64,000 bases of DNA. It comes from Rhodococcoides fascians A25f. Its GTDB lineage: Bacteria > Actinomycetota > Actinomycetes > Mycobacteriales > Mycobacteriaceae. Shown one piece after another: positions 18,807-26,643 of this stretch. The position numbers were made by a program, and so were the translations under genes. Under the pieces are notes generated by a model. The model had not been told where the DNA came from and ran no database searches. It worked only from the letters and a program-made list of their open reading frames with translations. How positions within the stretch are numbered: the stretch's first letter is position 1; each line of letters starts with the position of its first letter. The stretch lies in NCBI RefSeq assembly GCF_000760935.2, contig NZ_CP049744.1, positions 3,813,501 to 3,877,500 on the forward strand. Reading direction: 5' to 3'.

Positions 18807-19266
18807 GCTTAGTGTCCTTTTCTTGCCGCTTGGTCGTAGAACGGGCCGTTCGGCCTGCTCCACCTCGTCTGCACAGTCCCCGAGCCGGTGGAACCCACCG
18901 ACCCGAACTGCCTTCGTGCACACACGACAGTGAAAAACGTTGACGACCCAGGCGTGGCCTGCATCCGTTGCCGCTCTTCATCTGTCATGGTTCTCCGGTC
19001 CACGCGGTCGGGCGTGTCGCGATTGCGCTCATTCGTCTGCGCTGAAACTTTCGCTTCAACCATCCGTACCGAACGAAACCCGCACCGATCGAGCTGGTGT
19101 TCCGGACGCGCTCACGTGGAGCGCTGGTCTCATGTCTTGCTCAGCCGGCTCTGCAGCCGACTCACCTGGTTCAGGCCGCACGCAAGAGCGTCCCGTGTCC
19201 AGGCAACCCGACCAGTATGCCGCAGTCCGGGCGACAGATCAACTCGGGGTCCGTCGATCGTCGTCG
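18807..19266. other. Divergent intergenic region, S10 operon leader
   Basis: About 460 bases without a convincing gene separate rpsJ (minus) from the DUF4442 gene (plus). The S10 operon promoter and a long leader must lie here, but I could not point to a clear -10/-35 pair or an attenuator. Short open frames present are not conserved-looking. Confidence 0.6.
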
Positions 19267-19294
19267 CGCTACCTTACCGAGCAGTAAGGTAGCG
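19267..19294 (+). promoter_or_regulatory. Perfect 11-bp palindrome abutting a start codon (operator or RNA hairpin)
   Basis: Arms cgctaccttac (19267-19277) and gtaaggtagcg (19284-19294) are perfect inverted repeats around a 6-base spacer, ending 2 bases before the ATG at 19297. The right arm contains AAGG, the only Shine-Dalgarno-like run. The dyad looks like a TetR-type operator, or alternatively an RNA hairpin hiding the ribosome binding site. No repressor gene is in the immediate neighbourhood. Confidence 0.6.
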
Positions 19295-19296
19295 CC

Positions 19297-19791
19297 ATGA
19301 CCTCAGTCCAGAGCACCACGGGCGCAACCTATCGCGCCTGGTCGAAGCTTCCCCACAACACTATCGGGTCCGCCGTGTTCTCCGTCGGCATGTGTCTCCG
19401 GGTCCCCTACTTCGCTTCCGTGCTGCCGCGAGTGGTGGCCCTCGAACCGGGTCGCTGCGAGGTGACGGCTCCGAAATGGTTCGGAATTCGGAACCACCTG
19501 GGCACCTTCCACGCCATCGCCGCATGCAACCTCGCCGAAGTTGCGATGGGCATGCTCGCCGAGGCGACGGTGCCGACCTCGCACCGTTGGATCCCCAAAT
19601 CGATGAACGTCCGATACCTGACGAAGGCAACCACCTCACTCCGTGCCGTCGCGCAACTCGATCCGATTCCCGACTTCTCCGCGGTGACCGACGGACTCGA
19701 AGTCGTCGTGCCCGTGTCGATCAGAGACACCGCAGGCGTCGAGGTGGTGCACGCAGACATCACGATCTGGGTGTCCGCCGCGGCCCGTTGA
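19297..19791 (+). CDS. DUF4442 hotdog-fold protein, putative thioesterase (164 aa)
   Basis: The sequence has the hotdog pattern of DUF4442 proteins: a helix with RNHLGTFHAIAACNLAEVAMG (the hot-dog helix region, residues about 67-87), then SMNVRYLTKATTSLRAVA and a final beta strand pair (VVVPVSIRDTAGVEVVHADITIWV). Such proteins are related to acyl-CoA thioesterases, but substrates are rarely known. It is the first plus-strand gene after the ribosomal block, 12 bases before the PapC-like dehydrogenase gene, and is preceded by a perfect palindrome. It may edit or release thioesters for the adjacent biosynthetic genes, or be unrelated housekeeping. Confidence 0.8.
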   Translation: MTSVQSTTGATYRAWSKLPHNTIGSAVFSVGMCLRVPYFASVLPRVVALEPGRCEVTAPKWFGIRNHLGTFHAIAACNLAEVAMGMLAEATVPTSHRWIPKSMNVRYLTKATTSLRAVAQLDPIPDFSAVTDGLEVVVPVSIRDTAGVEVVHADITIWVSAAAR

Positions 19792-19803
19792 CATACTCGA
19801 ACG

Positions 19804-20709
19804 ATGAACACGGTTCGGCAGTGGAAGTCCGATGACTCGGTGGTCGTGGTCGGCGGGTCAGGGGCTGTCGGCCGCCTGATCGTCGACCTGATGCGCGGCG
19901 ATGGCGTACCCGTGACGGTCGTCGACGTGCACGAGAGCTCCGACGCCGCCTCGCCGGTCACGGTCGGAAACATCACCGCGCCCGACGCCCGGCTCACTTC
20001 GGTACTGACAGGTGCTGCGACGGTGATTCTGGCGGTGCCCGAATCCGTGGCGTTGGCAGCAGACCTCTCGGCCGTGCAGTCCGAAGCACTGGTGGTGGAG
20101 ACCTTGTCGGTGAAATCCGGATTCGCGCGCCACGTGGATGCCACCGACCGCCTCGGTCCCACCGTCGGAATCAATCCGATGTTCGCCCCGTCGCTGGGAA
20201 TGGCCGGCCGCCCGGTGGCCGCCGTCGTGCACCGCGAAGGCCCATCCGCGGACGCCTTTCTCGACACGGTCGCACGGTGGGGTGGACGAGTCGTTCTGCT
20301 CGACGCCGCGCGCCACGATCGCCTCGCCGCCGCGACGCAGGCTCTGACGCACGCCAGTGTGCTGGCGTTCGGGTTGGCACTGGCCGAACTCGACCTGCCG
20401 TTCGGGGACATCGCTGCCGTTGCACCTCCCCCACACGCAACGATGCTGGCGGTGCTCGCTCGCATCACGGGCGGCGAACCCGAGGTCTATTGGGACGTAC
20501 AAGCAGGCAATCCGCATGCCGCCGAGGCCAGAGCGGCACTGCGGCGCGCCACGCAAACACTGAACGAGGCGGTCGATTCCGGTTCCGAGGCCCAGTTCGC
20601 GCGACTGTTGGCCGAGGCAGAGTCCGCGCTGGGCGGAAGCGGCGATCGCTATCGAGCCGTGTGTGCGGAGATGTTCGGTATCGTTCGAGGTAGCAGTGGG
20701 AACCGATGA
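19804..20709 (+). CDS. TyrA/PapC-type prephenate dehydrogenase homologue (301 aa)
   Basis: The N-terminal Rossmann motif (VVVVGGSGAVGRLIVDLM) and later blocks ILAVPESV, TLSVKSGF, GINPMFAPSLGMAG and ATQALTHASVLAFGLALAE align with the dehydrogenase domain of E. coli TyrA (GLHPMFGP; IQALRHFATFAYGLHLAE). It is of that type rather than the common actinobacterial TyrA. The TyrA catalytic histidine (H197), which contacts the ring 4-hydroxyl, is Asn124 here. PapC-type enzymes act on 4-amino-4-deoxyprephenate to make 4-aminophenylpyruvate. A 4-amino substrate is an attractive explanation, strengthened by the overlapping AurF-like gene (ATGA at 20706-20709). No PapA or PapB partner is in this window. 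Confidence 0.82.
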   Translation: MNTVRQWKSDDSVVVVGGSGAVGRLIVDLMRGDGVPVTVVDVHESSDAASPVTVGNITAPDARLTSVLTGAATVILAVPESVALAADLSAVQSEALVVETLSVKSGFARHVDATDRLGPTVGINPMFAPSLGMAGRPVAAVVHREGPSADAFLDTVARWGGRVVLLDAARHDRLAAATQALTHASVLAFGLALAELDLPFGDIAAVAPPPHATMLAVLARITGGEPEVYWDVQAGNPHAAEARAALRRATQTLNEAVDSGSEAQFARLLAEAESALGGSGDRYRAVCAEMFGIVRGSSGNR

Positions 20710-21695
20710 CCGCTGGTAACAGCGCGGAGGCGAGGCACGCAATGCTGGAACAGCCGTCGTTGCCGGAGTTCGACTCCGACGATGTCGTGGAGAGTGCGGT
20801 CGTCTCGCGGTTGGCCAAGAACTGGGCGCAGCGCGCGACAGTGAAGAAGCCCGAACCCGAGCTCGACGACCTGTTCGACACGTCCAAACAGGATTTTCCC
20901 GACGCCCTCATTCCCTTCGGCGAGCACGACACCTTCACCGGCGCCACCCCCGAGCAGAAGGATCGCCTCCGAGCCTGGGGTTGGATCGCGTTCAACAAGA
21001 ACGTGATGGATGTCGAGCAGCACGTCGTCCACCCAGGTTTCGCGCTCCTGGCGCAGGACGTGTTCGAGACCGGAATGGGCGACACCCTCGCGGTAGCGGT
21101 GACCCAGGCGATGGTGGACGAGCAGTACCACACGCTGATGCACCTGAACGCGAGCGCAGCGACGCGGCGAGGGCGTGGGTGGGCGCTGTCGGAGCGTTCC
21201 CTGCCCTTCAGCTCGACGGTGCGTCGGCAACGTACTGCGCAGGCAACCAGCGACGACTCGTGGTCCGCTGCGATCAGCTCACTGGCATTCATGACGGTTG
21301 CGGAGATCTCCATCACGTCCTACTTGGACCTGATCGAGGACGACGACGTCATCCAGCCCATCAATCGGGCGACCGTAAAACTGCACAATCGCGACGAGTA
21401 CTGCCATGCGTCGATCGCCGACGACATGGCCGCGATCGTCTTCGATCGACTCGGAGCCAACGACCGACAGACGTTCCTCGACGGTCTCGTCGACGGCATG
21501 GATGCGTTCTCGAGCAGCGATTTCTCCACCTGGCGACGCATTCTCGAGCTCGAGGGCATCCGCGGTGCCGACGAGATGCTGGCCGACGTCGAGCAGGACA
21601 GGAGTCGCCGCGCTCTGGTTCAGGACTACAGCGGGCTTCGATCTCTGTGCCGGAAGCTCGACGTCGAAGACAGTATCGATATCGATTGGGGCTGA
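20706..21695 (+). CDS. AurF-like diiron arylamine N-oxygenase (329 aa)
   Basis: A p-aminobenzoate N-oxygenase family protein. All seven metal ligands of AurF (E101, E136, H139, E196, H223, E227, H230) have counterparts with nearly the same spacing: E104, E139, H142, E200, H227, E231, H234, in the motifs MDVEQHV, VDEQYHTLMH, VAEISITSYL and HNRDEYCHAS. AurF-type enzymes oxidise an aromatic amine to hydroxylamine, nitroso and nitro forms using O2. Its start overlaps the PapC-like gene, so the two are coupled: one could supply an aminophenyl compound and the other oxidise it. The ABC exporter begins 121 bases downstream. Confidence 0.9.
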   Translation: MTAGNSAEARHAMLEQPSLPEFDSDDVVESAVVSRLAKNWAQRATVKKPEPELDDLFDTSKQDFPDALIPFGEHDTFTGATPEQKDRLRAWGWIAFNKNVMDVEQHVVHPGFALLAQDVFETGMGDTLAVAVTQAMVDEQYHTLMHLNASAATRRGRGWALSERSLPFSSTVRRQRTAQATSDDSWSAAISSLAFMTVAEISITSYLDLIEDDDVIQPINRATVKLHNRDEYCHASIADDMAAIVFDRLGANDRQTFLDGLVDGMDAFSSSDFSTWRRILELEGIRGADEMLADVEQDRSRRALVQDYSGLRSLCRKLDVEDSIDIDWG

Positions 21696-21816
21696 CTGCG
21701 GAGGTCACCCGGTGTCGACCCGCAGGTAACATTCTCGGGGAATTCCGGTATCAAGTAGTGGCCCTCGACTCCACGGGGTCCTGCCCCACCATTCACCCCG
21801 ACAGCTCGGAGAATCG

Positions 21817-22788
21817 ATGTCGTCAGCTCAACACGCAGCCGTACACGTGGAGGACGTACACAAGTCCTTCGGTGATGTGCATGCGCTGCGCGGCATCAGC
21901 TTCTCCGCCGAGCGCGGGACCGTCCTGGGCATTCTCGGTCCCAACGGTGCCGGAAAGACGACCACGGTCAAGGTGCTGTCGACCCTGATCGCACCGGACA
22001 GAGGCAGAGCTTTCGTCGCGGGACACGACGTTGCCGCGGACGCCCCGGCGGTACGACGCTCGATCATGATGACCGGACAGTATGCGGCCCTCGACGACAC
22101 CCTGTCGGGCCGCGAGAACATAGAGTTGTTCGGCCGCCTGATGGGCCTGGACAAGAAGGCCGCCAAGGCGCGCGCCAAGGCTCTCCTCGACGAGTTCGAC
22201 CTCTCGGATACCGGCAAGCGGCCCGTCCGTGGGTACTCCGGCGGCATGCGTCGCCGCATCGACATCGCGTGCGGATTGGTCGTGCGGCCGGAGGTCGTGT
22301 TCCTGGACGAGCCGACGACCGGACTCGACCCGCGCAGCCGCCAGGGCGTGTGGTCACTGGTCGAAGCACTCAAGGCACAGGGCATCACCGTGCTGTTGAC
22401 GACGCAGTACCTCGAAGAAGCGGACGTCCTCAGCGACAACATCATCGTCATCGACAAGGGCACCGTGATCGCGGAGGGCACGTCCGATCAGCTCAAGGCC
22501 ATGACCGGTGGCAGCTACTGCGAAGTGGTGCCGCTCGATCCCGGTCAGCTCCGAGCGGCCGCGCAGGCATTGGGCGACATGGTCCCTGCTGCGGTACACG
22601 CCGAGATCACCGCTACCTCCGACCGGCTCTCGGTGCCTGCACCCGACGGCGCAGCGACGCTGTCCGAGATCCTGCGCCGCGTCGACGCGGAGGGAATCGT
22701 GTTGGCCGACATCGCACTGCGACGACCCTCGCTGGACGACGTGTTCCTCACCCTCACCGGGCACTCGCAGACGAGCGCGAGCTCATGA
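21817..22788 (+). CDS. ABC transporter ATPase, DrrA-type exporter (323 aa)
   Basis: Complete nucleotide-binding protein: Walker A GPNGAGKTTT at residues 41-50, the signature RGYSGGMRRR, Walker B VVFLDEPTTGLDPRSR and the H-loop-like LLTTQYLEEAD. The C-terminal extension after residue 230 (ending RRPSLDDVFLTLTG) is the one typical of daunorubicin-resistance DrrA ATPases. It overlaps permease 1 by ATGA and forms an export complex with the two permeases. Location between tailoring genes and giant NRPS genes suggests export of, or self-protection against, the peptide. Confidence 0.92.
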   Translation: MSSAQHAAVHVEDVHKSFGDVHALRGISFSAERGTVLGILGPNGAGKTTTVKVLSTLIAPDRGRAFVAGHDVAADAPAVRRSIMMTGQYAALDDTLSGRENIELFGRLMGLDKKAAKARAKALLDEFDLSDTGKRPVRGYSGGMRRRIDIACGLVVRPEVVFLDEPTTGLDPRSRQGVWSLVEALKAQGITVLLTTQYLEEADVLSDNIIVIDKGTVIAEGTSDQLKAMTGGSYCEVVPLDPGQLRAAAQALGDMVPAAVHAEITATSDRLSVPAPDGAATLSEILRRVDAEGIVLADIALRRPSLDDVFLTLTGHSQTSASS

Positions 22789-23642
22789 CGGCCACGACGC
22801 GGGGCTTACCCAAAACACACTCGAGGTTTGTCGAGCGGACCGGTGCCGGCTCCACCACACAGCAGCCGAAGCGGCGGTCACGAACGCGGCCGTCCGGATT
22901 CGTCCAGTGGCAGGCGCTGACCGGACGTGCTCTGTGGACGATGCTCACCAAGGGCGAGTTGCTGATCGCGGTCATCGCTCCGCTGATCTTCACCATCGGC
23001 TTCTACCTGCCGTTGAAGTTCGTGATGGGCCTACAGGGCATCAACTACGCGCAGTTCCTGATGCCGATCATCGTGCTGCAGGCTATGGCCTTCACCGCAA
23101 TTTCCGCCGCCCAGAGAGCCTCGACGGAGGCGATGAGCGGACTCAATTCTCGTTTGAAGACGATGCCCGTCGTTCGTGGTGTCCCACTGGTGGCACGGAT
23201 CTCGAGCGGTGTGGTCCGTTCGTTGGTGTCGTTGGTGTCGGCCCTCGGTTTCGGTTACGTCATCGGTTTTCGCTTCACTGCAGGATTCGGTCAGGCGCTG
23301 TTGTTCTGTGCACTCGCCATGTTGATCAGCACCACGTTGTCGATCGGTGCCGATGCGATCGGGACGCTGTCGAAGAGTCCGGAAGCCACCAGCCAGGTAT
23401 TGACCCTCCCCCAGCTCATTCTCGGTATGGCCTCGTGCGGGTTCGTTCCGGAAAGTGGTTTCCCAGAACTCATCCGACCGTTCGTACGCAACCAGCCGAT
23501 CTCGCAGTTCTCCTTCGCAATGCGCGACATGGCCGAAGGCGGAGTCAGCTTCCAGGTGTTGTGGCCGTCGCTCGCGTGGGTGGCCGGCTTGATCGTGTTC
23601 TTCGTACCGCTCGCCATCTGGGCGAGCTCCAGGCCAGAGTGA
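22785..23642 (+). CDS. ABC-2 type permease 1 (285 aa)
   Basis: About six hydrophobic segments follow a basic N-terminus of about 45 residues (LLIAVIAPLIFTIGFYLPL; FLMPIIVLQAMAFTAI; LVSLVSALGFGYVIGF; ALLFCALAMLISTTLSI; LAWVAGLIVFFVPLAIWA). The order is that of DrrB/ABC-2 permeases. The start is ATG 22785, overlapping the ATPase stop. The next permease begins 10 bases after its stop, so the exporter is probably a heterodimeric membrane part with one ATPase. Confidence 0.88.
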   Translation: MTATTRGLPKTHSRFVERTGAGSTTQQPKRRSRTRPSGFVQWQALTGRALWTMLTKGELLIAVIAPLIFTIGFYLPLKFVMGLQGINYAQFLMPIIVLQAMAFTAISAAQRASTEAMSGLNSRLKTMPVVRGVPLVARISSGVVRSLVSLVSALGFGYVIGFRFTAGFGQALLFCALAMLISTTLSIGADAIGTLSKSPEATSQVLTLPQLILGMASCGFVPESGFPELIRPFVRNQPISQFSFAMRDMAEGGVSFQVLWPSLAWVAGLIVFFVPLAIWASSRPE

Positions 23643-23652
23643 CGAGTCCGAG

Positions 23653-24510
23653 ATGACAATGTCCGAAGCGTCGGTGAACACAACCCGCCGCGTGTCCAGC
23701 TTGACCTTCCCCGAACCCAATATGGTCCTGGGCGAAAGGTCTGTTCGTGCGCTCTGGACCCACAGTCTGATCCAGGCCAAGCGACTGTTGATGCGATGGA
23801 TGCGCGATCCGTCGACGATGATTCAAGCGTTGCTGTACCCCGCGTTGATGTTGGTCATGTTCCGTGTCGTACTCGGTAACTCGATTTCCGCGGCCACCGG
23901 AGCGCCGGCGATCTACGGTCAGGTGCCGATGATCGCTCTTGTCGGAGCCATGTTCGGGTCCATCGTCAGCGCTGTCGGTCTCAAGGGCGAGCGGAAATCA
24001 GGCTTGTTGTCCAGGTTCTGGACGACACCCACTCACCGCGCTGCCGGCCTGCTGGGCAGAATGATCGCCGAAGCAGTTCGAGTGCTCGTCACCACCTCCG
24101 TGATCATCTGTGCGGGTGTCGCGATGGGATTCAGATTCTCCCAGGGAATTCAGGCCGGCATCTTGTTGATCCTGATTCCGGTTGTGTTCGGTATCGGGTT
24201 CGCGGTGATGGTGACATTCCTGGCCACGGTCGCCGGAGACGCACCACTGGTCGAGCTGGTATCGATCTTCTGCACCCTGTTGATGTTCTTCAATGCGGGA
24301 TTCGTCCCCGTGCTCGCCTATCCGCTCTGGCTCCAACCGGTGGTTGCGGCGCAACCCATGTCCGTTGCAGTCAACGCAATGCGGAATCTCGCTATGGGTG
24401 GTCCGGTCCTGACCCCGGTGTTGCAAACTCTGGCGTGGTCACTCGGAATGGCAGTCGTGTTTCTGATACCGGCAATCCGCGGTTACAAGAAGGCATCTTC
24501 GGACGGCTGA
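23653..24510 (+). CDS. ABC-2 type permease 2 (285 aa)
   Basis: A second DrrB/DrrC-like permease: after a cytoplasmic stretch with LMRWMRDPSTMIQALLYPALMLVMF it has five more hydrophobic segments, including the GLLSRFWTTPTHR loop characteristic of the ABC-2 family (an LxxRFRTMP-type element). It is equal in length to permease 1 but clearly divergent. An alternative Met lies two codons inside. Confidence 0.88.
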   Translation: MTMSEASVNTTRRVSSLTFPEPNMVLGERSVRALWTHSLIQAKRLLMRWMRDPSTMIQALLYPALMLVMFRVVLGNSISAATGAPAIYGQVPMIALVGAMFGSIVSAVGLKGERKSGLLSRFWTTPTHRAAGLLGRMIAEAVRVLVTTSVIICAGVAMGFRFSQGIQAGILLILIPVVFGIGFAVMVTFLATVAGDAPLVELVSIFCTLLMFFNAGFVPVLAYPLWLQPVVAAQPMSVAVNAMRNLAMGGPVLTPVLQTLAWSLGMAVVFLIPAIRGYKKASSDG

Positions 24511-24582
24511 CGAACAGGCGCACGACCGCATTCGGACCGGCCCCTTCCGCTCGGGCCACGTCCTTGCGTACCGTGAACCGCC

Positions 24583-25467
24583 GTGACCTCTTCGAGTGTG
24601 CCCACCGTATCGGTGATCATTCCTGTCGGCTCGTTCGATCGACATCTCGAGGCACAACTGAGGGCTCTCGCAACGCAAGATTTTTCGTATGAGTTCCAGG
24701 TCGTCATTGCAGACAATTCCGACTGCGCCGAGCTTCGGAAGTACCTCGAAACATGCGAAGTCCGTGAGGGTGTGTCGATCCTGTACGTCGACGCATCCCA
24801 GGCGACGGGGGCCGCGCATGCTCGCAATCGTGGGGCCGAGGCGGCCACCGGTGAGCTGCTCGCCTTTTGCGACGCCGATGACGTGGTGCATCCCGACTGG
24901 TTGAACAGCCTCGCCCGGCTGGCGACGAATTACGATGTGGTCGGTACCGCAGTCGAGACGTCGACGCTCAACGACGAACGGGCGTTGTCGTGGACGACCG
25001 GCCCGGCTCCGGAACAACAGGGTCGAACTTCGTTTCGCCCGTTCGCAATCGGTGCCAGCATGGCGTGCCGCGCGGAGGTCTATCGCGCTCTCGGCGGCAT
25101 GGACAATCAGTTCGCAGCCAGCCAGGACGTGGAGTTCAGTTGGCGCGCACAGCTGGCGGGTCACAGTTTTCGCTTCGATCCGCAGCCGAAAGTCTCCTAC
25201 CGTCTTCGTGACCGACTCCGACCGCTTCTGCGCCAGTCGTACCGGGCCGGTTACGGCACCACGAAGCTCATCGGTGTGTACCGCCCACTCGGTTGCCCTC
25301 CCCTGAGCATTCGGACCGTACTGCTCAGATGGGGCGTGTTGATCCTGCGCAATCCACTGTTACCCACGTCGCTGACGAAACTGTCGCGAGGGCACTGGTT
25401 GCGTGCCCTGTACATCCGCGTCGGGGAACTGCGCGCCGGTATCGAACACCGAGCGTTCAGCTGGTAA
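24583..25467 (+). CDS. Family 2 glycosyltransferase (294 aa), paralogue of the gene at 12534
   Basis: It begins with GTG. GT-A motifs: VSVIIPVGS (residues 6-14), VVIADNSDCAELRKYL, LLAFCDADDVVHPDWL (metal-binding DxD) and SQDVEFSWRAQLAGHSFRF. Compared with the 12534-13421 protein the usual DNGSTDG is DNSDCAE here, while the YVDAS-xx-GAAHARNRGAEAATGELLAFCD block is strongly shared. It follows the exporter by 72 bases in the same direction and could glycosylate the peptide product; a cell-envelope target is equally possible. Confidence 0.87.
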   Translation: MTSSSVPTVSVIIPVGSFDRHLEAQLRALATQDFSYEFQVVIADNSDCAELRKYLETCEVREGVSILYVDASQATGAAHARNRGAEAATGELLAFCDADDVVHPDWLNSLARLATNYDVVGTAVETSTLNDERALSWTTGPAPEQQGRTSFRPFAIGASMACRAEVYRALGGMDNQFAASQDVEFSWRAQLAGHSFRFDPQPKVSYRLRDRLRPLLRQSYRAGYGTTKLIGVYRPLGCPPLSIRTVLLRWGVLILRNPLLPTSLTKLSRGHWLRALYIRVGELRAGIEHRAFSW

Positions 25468-25538
25468 TAAATCGGCCTTGTTTGTGAGCATCATCACAAT
25501 GGGGATCGAGCACAACTCGCGGACCAGTAGTTCTGCAA

Positions 25539-25566
25539 TTGCCCAAAAGGTTACTCGCACTATGAA
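25539..25566 (+). promoter_or_regulatory. Weak candidate promoter for the lipase gene
   Basis: TTGCCC (25539-25544) and TATGAA (25561-25566) are 16 bases apart, about 72 bases before the lipase start. Each matches the sigma-70 consensus at 4 positions. The stretch is also unusually AT-rich for this window. Confidence 0.25.
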
Positions 25567-25637
25567 TGTTACGGTTGTGTCAACCACATGCTATCGCCGA
25601 CGTCGTCCGACGCGGTGAGCTGAACCCGAAAGGGGCC

Positions 25638-26555
25638 ATGGCGATTACAACACGAGCCGCGCGAGTTCTCTGTGCGCTCGCGGCAATCTTCGCCGTGACC
25701 CTCTCCGGACAAGCCATCGCGTCCGCCGATCCTGCCCCCACGCAGTTTCCTACCGTGGAGGGGACCAACGACTTCGGCTGCGTTCCCAGCCCCGAACATC
25801 CACGACCTGTCGTGTTGATCCACGGCACCAAGATGGATGCCACGACGTGGACCGTTCTGGCTCCGCAGCTCATCGAACAGGGCTACTGCGTGTTCGCACC
25901 CAATTACGGTGCAGTCGGCTTGCTGTTCGAGCCTGGCAAGGTCGTGTGGGGCTCGGGCGACATTCCCGAATCGGCGCGTGAGATCGGCGGTTTCATCGAT
26001 CGAGTTCTCACCGGGACCGGCGCCTCGCAGGTCGACATCGTCGGACACTCGCAGGGCGGAATCGTAGCTCGGCAGTACATGAAGTTCGACGGTGGTACCG
26101 ATCCCGCCGACCCCTCACGAAACAAGGTCCACAGCCTCGTCACCCTGGGTGCCACCAACCACGGCACGACATTCGGCGGACTGCAGGAATTGGCGAAGCT
26201 GGTCGCCTCATTGGGACTTCCCGGTGACGCGATCACACCGTTGACCTGGAACATGGCCGGAGCCCAGCAATTGGTGGGTTCGCCGGTACTGGTCAATCTC
26301 AATGCCGGCGGTGACGCCCTTCCCGGCGTCGACTACACGGTGATCGCCACTCGGGACGACACGATCTCGACGCCCCCGGAGCAGACCTTTCTTCGTACCG
26401 GTGACACGGAGTCGGTGCACAACGTATGGGTCCAGGACGTCTGCCCTGCCGCAACCACTACTCACGTCGGGCTCGTCACGGATCCGGCACCGAATTACAT
26501 GGTGCTCTCCGCACTCGATCCCGAATACGCCTCGACTCACACCGCACCCTGCTGA
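25638..26555 (+). CDS. Secreted alpha/beta-hydrolase, lipase EstA/LipB type (305 aa)
   Basis: Start ATG 25638 follows GAAAGGGG and gives a signal peptide (TTRAARVLCALAAIFAVTLS, cleavage likely after ASA near residue 30). VVLIHGTKMDATTW is the oxyanion-hole segment, VGHSQGG the nucleophile elbow (S138), ATRDDTISTP a likely acidic residue and TTHVGL a likely histidine. Conserved cysteines (FGCVP; QGYC; QDVC; APC) suggest disulphides outside the cell. It resembles actinobacterial secreted lipases of the EstA family. It is convergent with NRPS-C; a role in tailoring a lipopeptide is possible, but an unrelated nutritional lipase is just as likely. Confidence 0.88.
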   Translation: MAITTRAARVLCALAAIFAVTLSGQAIASADPAPTQFPTVEGTNDFGCVPSPEHPRPVVLIHGTKMDATTWTVLAPQLIEQGYCVFAPNYGAVGLLFEPGKVVWGSGDIPESAREIGGFIDRVLTGTGASQVDIVGHSQGGIVARQYMKFDGGTDPADPSRNKVHSLVTLGATNHGTTFGGLQELAKLVASLGLPGDAITPLTWNMAGAQQLVGSPVLVNLNAGGDALPGVDYTVIATRDDTISTPPEQTFLRTGDTESVHNVWVQDVCPAATTTHVGLVTDPAPNYMVLSALDPEYASTHTAPC

Positions 26556-26561
26556 CCTGAC

Positions 26562-26579
26562 GGTCCGGTCGCTCGGACC
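26562..26579. terminator. Small hairpin between convergent lipase and NRPS-C genes
   Basis: A 6-bp perfect stem (ggtccg/cggacc) with a 6-base loop lies 6 bases after the lipase stop. There is no U-tract, so termination activity is uncertain. Confidence 0.25.
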
Positions 26580-26643
26580 CCACGGTCCTACGGCGCAAGT
26601 CGACTCCGGGGCCGCCCATCACGGCCTCCGGCTCGACCGACAT

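Noticed and set aside
18807-19296. S10 leader attenuator of the enteric (L4-binding) type
   Set aside because: No matching hairpin series could be seen, and this control is not established in actinobacteria.
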